Positions 24,587-33,072 are shown, counted from the stretch's first letter. The stretch: DNA of 64,000 bases from Oscillospiraceae bacterium (GCA_015064635.1 SVRV01000004.1:56746-120745); one strand, 5' to 3'. Notes: generated by a model from the letters alone, not told the origin. Numbers and translations are program-made.

Positions 24587-25303
24587 ATGTATATACACTC
24601 ATTTGAATCAATGGCGGCGCGTGACGGAGACGGCATAAGATATTGTGTCTTTTTAACCGGATGTCCCCTCAGATGCGTTTATTGCCACAATCCCGACACC
24701 TGGAAAAAGGGGATAACAGAGGTGACTCCCGAGGAGGTTGTGAAGAAGGCGAAAAGATACAAGCCTTATTTCAAAAACGGCGGTGGTGTAACCTTTTCGG
24801 GTGGTGAACCTCTCCTTCAAGCCGAGGAAATAGTAAAAGCGGGCAAACTTTTAAAGGAATGCGGTATCGGCTATATTCTTGACACATCCCTGGCTGTACC
24901 GCTTTCGGACAGTGTAAAAAAGGCAATTGACGGTGCGGATATGATACTTGCCGACCTAAAATTTCCCGATTCCGAAAAAATGAAGCGATATACCGGCGGT
25001 GATATCTCTCTTGTACTTTCGGCTCTTGATTATATTGCCGAAACGAAAAAAAGATGTCGTATCCGCACAGTAGTAGTACCGGGGATAAACGACACACTTG
25101 AAGCTCTTTTGGAATATCTTCCTATTGTGGAGCATGTTTCTTCCGAGGGGTGGGAGCTTCTTCCTTTTCATACAATGGGATTCTTCAAATATGAGGAAAT
25201 GGGAATAGAAAACCCTTTGTGCGACACAAAGGGTATGGACATGGCTTTATTTGATGAACTAAAGACACAATTATCCTTGGTTGCATCAGTCAATATTATA
25301 TAA
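24587..25303 (+). CDS. pflA: Pyruvate formate-lyase activating enzyme
   Basis: A 238-residue radical-SAM activase. The [4Fe-4S] motif Cys26-x3-Cys30-x2-Cys33 (TGCPLRCVYCHNP) and the SAM-binding GGGVTFSGGEPLLQ are present. It abstracts the hydrogen from Gly715 of PflB to make the glycyl radical, anaerobically and with SAM. No own promoter is obvious, so it may depend on pflB read-through across the repeats or on a cryptic start. Confidence 0.95.
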   Translation: MYIHSFESMAARDGDGIRYCVFLTGCPLRCVYCHNPDTWKKGITEVTPEEVVKKAKRYKPYFKNGGGVTFSGGEPLLQAEEIVKAGKLLKECGIGYILDTSLAVPLSDSVKKAIDGADMILADLKFPDSEKMKRYTGGDISLVLSALDYIAETKKRCRIRTVVVPGINDTLEALLEYLPIVEHVSSEGWELLPFHTMGFFKYEEMGIENPLCDTKGMDMALFDELKTQLSLVASVNII

Positions 25304-25314
25304 GATTTTTAAAA

Positions 25315-25350
25315 AAGGAAGTGATGGTCAATCACTTCCTTATTTTTTTT
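25315..25350. terminator. Bidirectional terminator after pflA
   Basis: An 11-bp stem (AAGGAAGTGAT at 25315-25325, complement at 25331-25341) with 8 T's following; A's on the left side give a U tail for the opposing transcript too. Confidence 0.85.
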
Positions 25351-26275
25351 ACTTCATTTCGTCAACTGTTATGAATCGGTATCCGTATTCCTTGAGTATT
25401 TTGCCAAGTGCATAGTACTTTTCAGCGTAGTCGGGCTGATAGTTGAAATAGTCGGGATAGAAATACTGTTCGTGTGTGGCTGTACCAATAAATTGGTTGC
25501 CGTTGAGCTTTGCAAGTGTTTCGGTCATTGTCTCAACAGTATTGAGATTGAGCGTGGGGCCACCTCCGAATATTTTGAAGCTGAGTCCTACCTCCTCGTC
25601 ATAGATGGACGTGTTCTTTCCGTATATTTCGGCTTTCTGCTCATCGGAGATGTGGTTGTATGCACAGATAGAGGAAGCAATTCTTGTGTCTCTCGTTCTG
25701 CGTGCAAAGAGCTTCGTTTCGGGTTGGCGGTTGTGGAGAAGACGCATTGCATGTCCGTAAGGCAAGACACTTTCGTCTCCTGTGTACTCTTTAGTTTCAC
25801 CAACAGAGGGAGTCACGAATTTAACACCGCAGTCGGCAAGAGCACGGCAACCTGCTTTGCTTATGGGAAGCCAATGAGGGCAGATGGCGGGTGAAACAGA
25901 TTTTTCTCCCGCAAAACGCTTTATCTCCCCGACAATTGTCTCATAGTTTGCCTTGACGTCATCGTAGGTGGCGTTAACGTAAGGATAGTCGGGGAATTCC
26001 TGCTTTGCGTGGAATGCAAGACGAAGCCAATTGCTGTTTTCTTCAAACTCTGCCTTATAAGCATCTGTCATTTCGGCAAGTGTGAACTCATCGTTTCCAT
26101 AGAAAAAGTCTGTGCGATAAAAGAGGTTGAGCTGTACAGTCATGCCGTAGTCGTCATGTCCCTTTTTGAGCATCTTCATAAAAGCGTTATCAAAAAGTGA
26201 CTTGGGACGCTCACGTGTCAGGTCACGCATTACCCATATAACGTCGTCTATGAAAAAGAATGCTTGTTTTTCCAT
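25349..26275 (-). CDS. Polysaccharide-deacetylase-like (NodB superfamily) protein
   Basis: A 308-residue protein with features of the NodB/carbohydrate esterase 4 barrel: an N-terminal FFFIDDVIWVMRDLT with an Asp-Asp pair in the position of the metal-binding motif, FHAKQEFPDYPY and a C-terminal TATHEQYFYPDY. It has no signal peptide, so it is probably a cytosolic hydrolase rather than a cell-wall deacetylase. It follows the creatininase gene by 4 bp. The family call is tentative; I could not identify the full set of zinc ligands. Confidence 0.5.
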   Translation of the reverse strand: MEKQAFFFIDDVIWVMRDLTRERPKSLFDNAFMKMLKKGHDDYGMTVQLNLFYRTDFFYGNDEFTLAEMTDAYKAEFEENSNWLRLAFHAKQEFPDYPYVNATYDDVKANYETIVGEIKRFAGEKSVSPAICPHWLPISKAGCRALADCGVKFVTPSVGETKEYTGDESVLPYGHAMRLLHNRQPETKLFARRTRDTRIASSICAYNHISDEQKAEIYGKNTSIYDEEVGLSFKIFGGGPTLNLNTVETMTETLAKLNGNQFIGTATHEQYFYPDYFNYQPDYAEKYYALGKILKEYGYRFITVDEMK

Positions 26276-26279
26276 AATA

Positions 26280-27077
26280 TTACTTCCTTCTTAATTCCTC
26301 AAGGCGGTCAACATACTCGACAATGCCGTCCACCATTTCGTTGCAAATCTGCTCACCTATTTCACGGGTAGCCTTTTCGGGGAAGCCCATAACGCCTACC
26401 TTGATTTCTTCCTTTTGACTTACTTTTTCAATCATGAAGGGTGAATCCAGGCGCTTTTCTCTCTTTTCAAACCAGTCTTGGTCGCTTCTCATCATTCGGG
26501 AGGTGTACTCGTCATCCATAACAATCTCGTCACGGACAAGCTCGGGTGCCCAGTACATCATCATGCTTGTTTCCATAAGACCTGCATGGAAGTCATGCTC
26601 GGGCTCCATCTTGAATCCGCTGAGCCAGGTGGGAGAAAGGTTCCATGCCTCAACGAGAGAAAGGGTAACCTTTTCGTGCATCTTGGGGTCACGGCGAAGG
26701 AGCATCTGGAGACTGTTTTTAAGGGATGAAAGGTTATCGGTTCCTGCGTGTCCGAGGAAAACTATAATATTCTCAAAGCCCATGCGGACAAATTCGGCAC
26801 AAATTTCCGAAATGTAGAGACCAAATGTGTTAGGGGAAACATTAACTGTACCAAGAAGCTCACCGCCCGAGAAACAGTAGTTTACCATGGGCGCAACCAC
26901 CGCATTGAGTCTGTCTCCTGCATATTCCAAAGGTTTTATTGCGTTGCAAATGTCTGTGGACAGAGGAAGGTGATATCCGTGCTGCTCCACAACACCTGTG
27001 GGAATAATGACGGTTTTTGTCTTTTCCATTGCCAGTTCCATATCGCGGACTGTCATTTTTTCCATAAAGTATGCCAT
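26280..27077 (-). CDS. Creatininase family amidohydrolase
   Basis: A 265-residue member of the creatininase/MftE-like family. The metal-binding stretch IPTGVVEQHGYHLPLSTDI gives Glu31, His33 and Asp42, FLGHAGTDN has the GHxGN-like motif and a distal Glu is in VEAWNL. The family hydrolyses cyclic or open amides (creatinine, formamides in riboflavin-type pathways, peptide tails). It is the middle gene of a three-gene operon with a DegT aminotransferase upstream and a NodB-like hydrolase downstream. True creatinine degradation is not supported by any other gene here. Confidence 0.8.
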   Translation of the reverse strand: MAYFMEKMTVRDMELAMEKTKTVIIPTGVVEQHGYHLPLSTDICNAIKPLEYAGDRLNAVVAPMVNYCFSGGELLGTVNVSPNTFGLYISEICAEFVRMGFENIIVFLGHAGTDNLSSLKNSLQMLLRRDPKMHEKVTLSLVEAWNLSPTWLSGFKMEPEHDFHAGLMETSMMMYWAPELVRDEIVMDDEYTSRMMRSDQDWFEKREKRLDSPFMIEKVSQKEEIKVGVMGFPEKATREIGEQICNEMVDGIVEYVDRLEELRRK

Positions 27078-27087
27078 AGTTTACTCC

Positions 27088-28395
27088 TTATTTGCCTGCC
27101 TGCATTTCGGCAACTGCCTCAAGTACAGAATCTGCCATGTATTTGAGCTGTTCGTCTGTAAGTCCGTAAAGAGGAAGGTGTGTGAATCTCTTGTAGAATA
27201 CCTCCTCACAGTTGGGACATGTCTTTGCTATTTCATCCGAATCATAGCCCATATCCTGAACTATCTTAAAGCGATAGAGAGGTCCGAAGTGAGCTATCTG
27301 TGTAACGCTTCTTTCGGCAAGCTTGCGCTTGAGTGTCTGAATGTCTCCTCCTGCCTTTGCGGGGTCTATCTGGAGAAGGTAGAGATGGAAGGTGGGCTTG
27401 ATATCGTCATTTCCAAGGTCCTGGGGAATGATTGCATCGTTTTCCGCAAATCTCTCTGTGAGATATTTAGCAGCCGCCGCACGCTCTGCAATTATTTTGT
27501 CGATTCTTTCAAGCTGAAGCTTAAGACCTATTGCCTGAAGCTCGGTTGTTGAGGAGTTTCCTGCAACGAAGGGCTCATATTTGCCCTGAATGGGGGTGAT
27601 ATTGTAGAGCCAATCCTTGATGGGGCAGGTGAAGTCAAGTCCGAGGAATCTTGCACGCTTGAGTTCTGGTCCAAAGCCGGGTATAGATGTGGTAAGTATT
27701 CCGCCTTCACCCAGAGATGTGATATTCTTAACCTCGTGGAAGCTATATCCACCGAAGTCACCTATTGTACCTATCATCTTGCCCTTGTACATTGCACCGA
27801 AGGCGTGAGCCGCGTCCTCAAGTACGATAATGTCATGCTTTCTTGCAAGCTCCATAATAGACTCCATGTCAACGGGATAACCGCCGATATGTACCGGTAC
27901 TATCATCTTTGTCTTGGGAGTTATCTTTCTTGCAACGTCTGCGGGGTCCATGTTGATGGTCTTGGGGTCAACGTCTGCAAATACAAGCTTTGCGCCAACC
28001 GCAAGAGGATATGCCATTGTAGCCACAAATGTTATAGCGGGCACGATAACCTCGTCACCCGGCTTGAGGTTAGCGTACTTATATGCAATTTCAAATCCCG
28101 CTGTTGCGTTGGCAACGAAGGTTGATGAATCGGAGCCGAGGAACTTGTTACAAGCCTCTTCAGCCTCTTCGACATTCTTATCAAGCGAAAGCTTTCCGGG
28201 AGGTGTGGAGAGCTCGTCAAGCTTTTCAATCTGCGCTCTGACAGCCGCAATTGCGTCATCATACTCCTTGCCCTCGCCCTGCATGAGGAACTTAATTATC
28301 TCCATGAGGTCATTTACGTTGTAGTTTTCGCCAACTGCCGCCCACGGCACCTTGGCAACTCCTGTGTTATATCTGAAATTGGTAGGTTTTCCCAT
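27088..28395 (-). CDS. DegT/DnrJ/EryC1 family PLP aminotransferase
   Basis: About 435 residues, a sugar- or amino-ketone aminotransferase. FVANATAGFEIAYKYANLK, DEVIVPAITFVATMAYPL, VLEDAAHAFGAMYKG and the PLP lysine in YSFHEVKNITSLGEGG are diagnostic of the family. The start at 28395 has AGGAG 8 bases upstream. A long N-terminal segment (VNDLMEIIKFLMQGEGKEYD) before the core is shared with AHBA-type and pyridoxal-phosphate sugar aminotransferases. It is the first gene of the operon divergent from the PocR/AraC regulator. No nucleotide-sugar genes are nearby, so the product is uncertain. Confidence 0.85.
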   Translation of the reverse strand: MGKPTNFRYNTGVAKVPWAAVGENYNVNDLMEIIKFLMQGEGKEYDDAIAAVRAQIEKLDELSTPPGKLSLDKNVEEAEEACNKFLGSDSSTFVANATAGFEIAYKYANLKPGDEVIVPAITFVATMAYPLAVGAKLVFADVDPKTINMDPADVARKITPKTKMIVPVHIGGYPVDMESIMELARKHDIIVLEDAAHAFGAMYKGKMIGTIGDFGGYSFHEVKNITSLGEGGILTTSIPGFGPELKRARFLGLDFTCPIKDWLYNITPIQGKYEPFVAGNSSTTELQAIGLKLQLERIDKIIAERAAAAKYLTERFAENDAIIPQDLGNDDIKPTFHLYLLQIDPAKAGGDIQTLKRKLAERSVTQIAHFGPLYRFKIVQDMGYDSDEIAKTCPNCEEVFYKRFTHLPLYGLTDEQLKYMADSVLEAVAEMQAGK

Positions 28396-28470
28396 AGCTA
28401 ATTCTCCTTTTTGAATATATTTTCCTATTATCATTTTATCAAATCTTTTCTCCAATTAAAAGCCGTATAT

Positions 28471-28540
28471 TTCCGCTTTTTTATAACTATATTCCGTTTT
28501 TGCGGAATCTATTGACATAAAAGCACTTGCATGGTAAACT
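28471..28540. promoter_or_regulatory. Promoter and putative operator of the PocR/AraC gene
   Basis: TTGACA (28512-28517), 17 bp, TAAACT with an upstream TGG (28532-28540), an extended -10 promoter. Directly upstream is an inverted repeat ATTCCG/CGGAAT (28491-28508), and another TTCCGC word at 28471-28476 facing the divergent operon: three copies of TTCCG(C/T) in one 40-bp stretch, probably the regulator's binding sites. Confidence 0.55.
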
Positions 28541-28556
28541 AATCGGGGTGAAGAAA

Positions 28557-29390
28557 ATGATAAATTATGATACGGACAAATTAGACCGTCTCCTGAAAGA
28601 CTTCTACAATGCCACGGGAATAAATATGGACTTTTATACAGAGGAGCAAAAATCTGTCAGCGGAAGTACAAACCGTGAAAACATAGAGTATTGCAGATGC
28701 ATACACGGTACTGCGGAGGGAAATCGCAGGTGTCTCGCTTCTGATGCGGAGCTTCTTGAAAAGTGTAAAAAAAGCAAAAAATCCGAAATGCATACATGCC
28801 ATGCGGGACTTGTGGACGTGGCTGTCCCTATAATACACAACGACAGCATTGTGGGATATGTTATATTCGGACAGATAAGAACAGAGAGCGAATTCTCAAG
28901 GGTTGAAAAATATGTGGCAAGGCTTGGACTTGACACAGAAAAAATGAATAAGCTGTACAGCGATATCCCGCTTTCCGACAGCTTGAAAATAGACAGCATT
29001 CTGAATATCGCAACAGTGCTTGCAAAGCACATAATGCTTGAAAATATGCTCAAGCCCGATTATGACAAGGTGCTTGATACAGCGGTTTCGTACATAAACA
29101 AAAATCTTGAAAAGCCAATGAGTGTGCACGATATAGCACATAACACCAACACTTCAAAAACCGTCCTTTATGACCGCTTCAGGAGAGCCTTTGATAGTAC
29201 AGTCAGCGAATACATAAACTCCCGCCGCATTGAACGCTCCGCCGAAATGCTGAAGGGTACCGATATGTCGGTTGAGGATATCTCGGATGCCGTCGGCTTT
29301 TCGGGTGCATCCTATTATTGCAAAATATTCAAAAGAAAAATGGGTATGTCACCGTCGAGGTACAGACAGAAATGTAAAGAAAAGCAGTAA
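28557..29390 (+). CDS. AraC-type regulator with PocR ligand-sensing domain
   Basis: 277 residues. The N-terminal ~150 residues are a PocR domain (FYNATGINMDFYTEE, YCRCIHGTAEGNRRC, CHAGLVDVAVPII, GYVIFGQIRTE) with many conserved Cys; PocR domains bind small molecules such as propanediol or hydrocarbon-like ligands. The C-terminal ~100 residues hold two helix-turn-helices (VHDIAHNTNTSKTVLYDRFR; VEDISDAVGFSGASYYCKIFKRKMG in part). ATG at 28557 follows GGGGTG by 6 bases. It should control the divergent DegT-creatininase-NodB operon. Confidence 0.88.
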   Translation: MINYDTDKLDRLLKDFYNATGINMDFYTEEQKSVSGSTNRENIEYCRCIHGTAEGNRRCLASDAELLEKCKKSKKSEMHTCHAGLVDVAVPIIHNDSIVGYVIFGQIRTESEFSRVEKYVARLGLDTEKMNKLYSDIPLSDSLKIDSILNIATVLAKHIMLENMLKPDYDKVLDTAVSYINKNLEKPMSVHDIAHNTNTSKTVLYDRFRRAFDSTVSEYINSRRIERSAEMLKGTDMSVEDISDAVGFSGASYYCKIFKRKMGMSPSRYRQKCKEKQ

Positions 29391-29420
29391 AAAGTCATAG
29401 ACTTTTACTGCTCTTTCTTA
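29384..29420 (+). terminator. Terminator of the PocR/AraC gene
   Basis: A 12-bp stem (GCAGTAAAAAGTC at 29384-29396 with GACTTTTACTGC at 29400-29411, one bulge) followed by TCTTTCTT. The stem overlaps the last codons. Confidence 0.8.
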
Positions 29421-29550
29421 CGGTAGACGTTATGGTATAAAATATGTAAGTCTCAAGAATTTTCTATGCAAATTCATTGTTTCATGCATAACTTGTGCCA
29501 TTTTGGACATAAATTCTTTATACAACATTGTTATCTAATGTTATTATCTA

Positions 29551-29579
29551 TTGATTTTTTTGTATAGTTGTAGTATAAT
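29551..29579 (+). promoter_or_regulatory. Orphan promoter
   Basis: TTGATT (29551-29556), exactly 17 bp, TATAAT (29574-29579), in a 400-bp gap with no protein gene downstream on this strand until the hairpin at 29744. Confidence 0.6.
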
Positions 29580-29585
29580 ACATGC

Positions 29586-29792
29586 AGAAGTTATGACAAA
29601 TTTGACATAAGTTATCCCTCATAATTTTTATGATGATAATGGCATATTTCACTGCAATCTGATAGATTTTCTTCTTGGCAAAATTGAATTGTTCTGACAA
29701 AAAGTCATATTATTTTCTTAGAATAGTCTTATAATATTTGAACAAATCCCGAAAACAGCGAAAAATCTGTTTTCGGGATTTGTTGTTTTGTT
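29586..29792 (+). ncRNA. Candidate small RNA (about 200 nt)
   Basis: Starts after the orphan promoter and ends at a 15-bp terminator hairpin (29744-29758 with 29767-29781). It encodes no convincing peptide. It contains a near-palindrome TTATGACAAATTTGACATAA (29594-29613) and the hairpin TCATAA/TTATGA. The hairpin also serves the converging SLH gene, so the RNA is a hypothesis based on promoter-terminator spacing. The rest of the gap (29421-29550) is A/T-rich without visible features. Confidence 0.35.
29744..29792. terminator. Terminator of the SLH protein gene (also plus-strand)
   Basis: A 15-bp stem containing CCCGAAAACAG and its complement, 8-base loop, T-rich on both sides. Confidence 0.8.
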
Positions 29793-29795
29793 ACT

Positions 29796-32021
29796 TTATT
29801 TCTTTATTCTGTCGCTTATTTTTGAAAGTCTTGCTATAATTGCTGCACCTTCTGCTCTTGTAATATTTTTATTGGGATAAAAGGTACCCTTTTCGTCGCT
29901 TCCGCCGAGTATTCCTGCCTCGTAAAGTTTGAAAATTTCTTCTCCGTATTTGTCGGTTTTTGTTACATCGGGAATAGAGTTTATGTCGTTTAATTTTGCA
30001 AGGTTTGTTGAGCTTACACTGTTCTTTAAGATGTATGCCATTTCGGCTCTTGTTGCTGGAACTGTGTAGTCTTTGAAATCATTTTTATTTATGATTTTCT
30101 TCTCTATTGCAAAGTCTACATAACATTGATACCATGGAGATGAGCCGATTGTGGGTTTTGCATCATCGGGATTATTGAGACACCATATTCTCACGGCGGT
30201 TGTTATTACTTCTGCAAGGGTGATGTTTCCCATGGGGTTAAATGTGTTTTCTGAGTCACCCATCATTAAGGAGTAATTGTAACAGTTATCAACAACATCT
30301 TTGTACCATGCACTGCTATTTACATCCTTGAAATTGGGATATATCTTAGCTCTGTTTTTTATATCCAAAAAGTTATACTTGTCAACACGCTCTTCTTTTT
30401 TTCCACACAAAGAACATGTTCTTTGCGAATTTCCGTTTCTTTCGGGTAGCGCTTTAAGAATTTCTGCCCAACTATTGTATTTATGTTCGAGCTTTGATAT
30501 GGTTTGAGTTTTAGTCGCTTTATCACAGCAGTAACAAATGAAGCTCTTTTCTCCCGAATATTCGCAGGTAGCCTCTTTTGTTATTTTCCATTCACCGTAT
30601 TCACCGTGTTCAAGTTCTAAATCGCGTTTTTCTTCAAGTTTACATACCTTACAATAGCGTGTTTCTGTTCCTTGTTGCACTTTTGATGGTTCTTTTGTTA
30701 TTTCCCATTCGCTAAATGTGTGGCTTGCTTTTTTTATGGTATTGGTCATTTGAGCATAAGGGCTTCCATCGGCATTGTATCCTCTGGTGAAATTATATCC
30801 GCAGATTGAACAAACAAGCTCTTGAGAGCCGGTTTCTAAGCATGTTGGGGTTTTTACTGTTTTCCATTCGGTGTTGTAGTATGAAGCATGTCCCGAGTAT
30901 GTGTTGCTATTACCATAATGAGCGTGTTCAAAATATATTGTTAAGGTGTATTTACAACCGTTCATACTGGAATTAAAAACTCCGCTTGGATCTATTGAAA
31001 TGTAATTAATTCCTTTTGTGTTAATTTCCGGACTATGTTCATTCATTCCGTTTTTGGATTCATAAGGGAGTTCGTTCCAAGCTGTAAATTTTAGCTTTGT
31101 TGAGGTATTAATGGGAGTCATAAAAGATGCACTATGATAGTCCATATTTGGTTTAATTAATTTGTGCATTGTGATTTTACATTCTACCGGCTCACTTTTT
31201 TGTGGACCGTATAGCCAATATTCACCTAAGGAGTTATAAATGGAAGTTTTGCTTTCTAAGGTGAGTTCAGCTTTTGACACCTTTGCGCAGGGAAGATTTA
31301 CCTTGTACCAATCTATGTCATCTGAATTTTTCAAGGTACCTGTTATTACCAAAACATCTTTGAATTTTACTTCTATGGCGCTGCTTTGAGAATTGTTATT
31401 ATCGGCAACGGACTGACTTTCCGTATTTTCGCATACTGAGCAGGTTCTTGATTGTGTAGGGTATGGCTCCGTATATACTTCGGGTGTTTCCCAATCACCC
31501 CAGTCATGCCCTTTTTCGATTGTTTCTTTTTCTGTATGAGAGCAAAGTGAGCAAATTCTCTGCTGTTCTCCGTCTTCTGTACAAGTTACTTCTTTTGTTA
31601 TTTCCCATTTACTGAATTTATGAGAGAGCTTCTCTGTTTGTTTCTCTTCTTTTTCGTTACAAGCCGAACACGTTCTTGAACGATGTCCTGCTTCACTGCA
31701 TGAGCTTTCTTTATCAACAACCCAATCTCCCCAAGCATGTTCCGTTTTAGAAATAAGTTTGATAGAGAGTTGTACACCACAAATCTTGCATTTTTTTATG
31801 CTATATCCCGTTTTGGAGCATGTGGGTTCTTCTATCATTTCTTCTGTTTCTTCATGAGTAGTACAAGATGTTGAACCGTTATCCGTTTCGGATGATACTT
31901 CTTCGTCATTGCCCTCCGCATATAGTTTTGTATCTGTAATTTCAAAAGCGTTTGCACTTATACACAAAGATACAAAAGTACATACCACGACGAAAACAAC
32001 TAAAAATTTTATTTTCTTCAT
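29796..32021 (-). CDS. S-layer-anchored protein with repeated CxxC modules
   Basis: About 741 residues. A signal peptide (KIKFLVVFVVVCTFVSLCISANA) is followed by at least seven related modules of the pattern T-C-x-G...R-x-C-x2-C, each ending with H-x-W/F-x-x-W (e.g. HAWGDWVVDKESSCSEAG, RTCSACNEKEE, QRICSLCSHTEK), found about 55-215 and 395-580 and interrupted by a ~170-residue domain with no Cys. The C-terminus has three SLH domains (FKDVNSSAWYKDVV, SPWYQCYVDFA, GGSDEKGTFYPNKNITRAE), which bind secondary cell-wall polymer. CxxC modules of this type occur in Clostridia surface proteins; function unknown. The ATG at 32021 is chosen since AAGGAG lies inside the first codons of a longer frame. 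Confidence 0.85.
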   Translation of the reverse strand: MKKIKFLVVFVVVCTFVSLCISANAFEITDTKLYAEGNDEEVSSETDNGSTSCTTHEETEEMIEEPTCSKTGYSIKKCKICGVQLSIKLISKTEHAWGDWVVDKESSCSEAGHRSRTCSACNEKEEKQTEKLSHKFSKWEITKEVTCTEDGEQQRICSLCSHTEKETIEKGHDWGDWETPEVYTEPYPTQSRTCSVCENTESQSVADNNNSQSSAIEVKFKDVLVITGTLKNSDDIDWYKVNLPCAKVSKAELTLESKTSIYNSLGEYWLYGPQKSEPVECKITMHKLIKPNMDYHSASFMTPINTSTKLKFTAWNELPYESKNGMNEHSPEINTKGINYISIDPSGVFNSSMNGCKYTLTIYFEHAHYGNSNTYSGHASYYNTEWKTVKTPTCLETGSQELVCSICGYNFTRGYNADGSPYAQMTNTIKKASHTFSEWEITKEPSKVQQGTETRYCKVCKLEEKRDLELEHGEYGEWKITKEATCEYSGEKSFICYCCDKATKTQTISKLEHKYNSWAEILKALPERNGNSQRTCSLCGKKEERVDKYNFLDIKNRAKIYPNFKDVNSSAWYKDVVDNCYNYSLMMGDSENTFNPMGNITLAEVITTAVRIWCLNNPDDAKPTIGSSPWYQCYVDFAIEKKIINKNDFKDYTVPATRAEMAYILKNSVSSTNLAKLNDINSIPDVTKTDKYGEEIFKLYEAGILGGSDEKGTFYPNKNITRAEGAAIIARLSKISDRIKK

Positions 32022-32120
32022 TTCTTTTCTCCTTTTCATTATTTTTTAGCTCCATATAGCTTATTAGGAACTATTCTGCTTGTTATTGTACTACTATTCT
32101 TCCTTTTTGTCAATACTTTT

Positions 32121-32136
32121 AGGAATTATAATTCCT
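32121..32136. promoter_or_regulatory. Perfect 16-bp palindrome over the xre promoter
   Basis: AGGAATTATAATTCCT spans a TATAAT (32127-32132). A related half-site TTAGGAACTATTC is at 32063-32075, nearer the divergent SLH gene. A spacing of ~57 bp and the two-promoter position suggest an Xre operator pair. Confidence 0.55.
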
Positions 32137-32163
32137 ATATACGGCAAAATAGGAGGAAGAATA

Positions 32164-32493
32164 ATGCTTATACATGATTTCGGTAAAATAGGAAACAAAT
32201 TATATTTGTTTCGGAAAAAGACGGGTATGACACAGTTTGAGGTTGCGGAAGCGGCAGGACTTTCCGATAGAACATATGCCGATATTGAGAGAGGGAGCGT
32301 AAACATGCGAGTGGAGACGCTTCTTAAAATCTGCGATGCTCTTCATATTACCCCCGATGAGATTCTCACAGAAGAAGCATCCTTACCTGAGGTTAAAGAG
32401 GACGAAATACTGGCAAGGCTGAGAGCTTGTCCTTCCAAAGATAAGGAGACGGCACTTACACTGCTTTCGGTGTTCTTGAAATCAATAAATTAA
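32164..32493 (+). CDS. Xre-family helix-turn-helix regulator
   Basis: A 109-residue DNA-binding protein. The HTH_3 domain occupies about residues 10-65 (LYLFRKKTGMTQFEVAEAAG, LSDRTYADIERGSVNMRVETLLKICDAL in part), and the short C-terminal tail is acidic and helical. The ATG at 32164 is preceded by GGAGGAAG; an upstream frame extension has no ribosome site. It is divergent from the SLH/CxxC surface protein gene, with a palindrome over its own promoter, so it may autoregulate and control that gene. Confidence 0.9.
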   Translation: MLIHDFGKIGNKLYLFRKKTGMTQFEVAEAAGLSDRTYADIERGSVNMRVETLLKICDALHITPDEILTEEASLPEVKEDEILARLRACPSKDKETALTLLSVFLKSIN

Positions 32494-32496
32494 AAA

Positions 32497-32540
32497 ATCG
32501 CATCAATTCTGATTTGCTTGGAATTGATGCGATACTTTTT
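32497..32540 (+). terminator. Terminator of the xre gene
   Basis: A 13-bp stem (ATCGCATCAATTC at 32497-32509, complement at 32521-32533) followed by ACTTTTTG. Confidence 0.85.
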
Positions 32541-32698
32541 GAATAAATGTGTCACCCTGTATGTCATGTTATGTCAGTATATTATAGTAATTGACAAGCA
32601 AATAAATAAATATTATAATAATCAAAAAAGCGGATATTTGTATCTTACGACCATTACCATACTTTTTATGAAATAACCTCATAGACAGGAGGAAAAAT

Positions 32699-33025
32699 AT
32701 GTACGAATACAAAGAAATATACACGATAGATTTTACAGACATCAAACACTACTTAGATGTTCACATTAAAATTAAAGAAGCACTTGATTTTCCCGATTAT
32801 TATGGCTGTAATTGGAGTGCATTTTGGGATTGTCTTACCGATATGCTCAGTGATCCGATACATATTGAAATTATCGGTATTGAGGTTTTGAGAAAAAAAT
32901 TTAAAAATGCAGCTAATATGCTGATAGAAATATTGAGGGATTTCAAGCATTGTTACAATGACCGTTTTTCTCATAAAATTCTGATAGAAGTTGTTGAGGG
33001 CGACAAAAGAATTGTGATAGAATAA
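32699..33025 (+). CDS. Barstar-family RNase inhibitor (orphan)
   Basis: A 108-residue barstar homologue. Typical sequence LDFPDYYGCNWSAFWDCLTD covers the helix that plugs the active site of barnase-type ribonucleases. GGAGG is 6 bases from the ATG. There is no barnase, polymorphic toxin or secretion gene next to it, and the gene is A/T-rich (probably transferred), so it is an orphan immunity protein giving protection against toxins of competitors, or the remnant of a toxin locus. Confidence 0.9.
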   Translation: MYEYKEIYTIDFTDIKHYLDVHIKIKEALDFPDYYGCNWSAFWDCLTDMLSDPIHIEIIGIEVLRKKFKNAANMLIEILRDFKHCYNDRFSHKILIEVVEGDKRIVIE

Positions 33026-33027
33026 TC

Positions 33028-33072
33028 AAAGGGGGTAGTGAAAAGTAATTAACCTTTCACTACCCCCTTTTG
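33028..33072. terminator. Bidirectional terminator after barstar
   Basis: A 16-bp stem (AAAGGGGGTAGTGAAA, 33028-33043, complement 33055-33070), with A- and T-rich flanks. It ends both the barstar and the converging GH36 transcript. Confidence 0.9.

Noticed and set aside
26280..27077. Creatinine degradation pathway
   Set aside because: No creatinase, sarcosine oxidase or related genes; the creatininase family is broad.
32164..33025. Xre-barstar toxin-antitoxin pair
   Set aside because: They are separated by a strong terminator and 200 bp, and neither is a toxin; the Xre gene pairs better with the divergent SLH gene.
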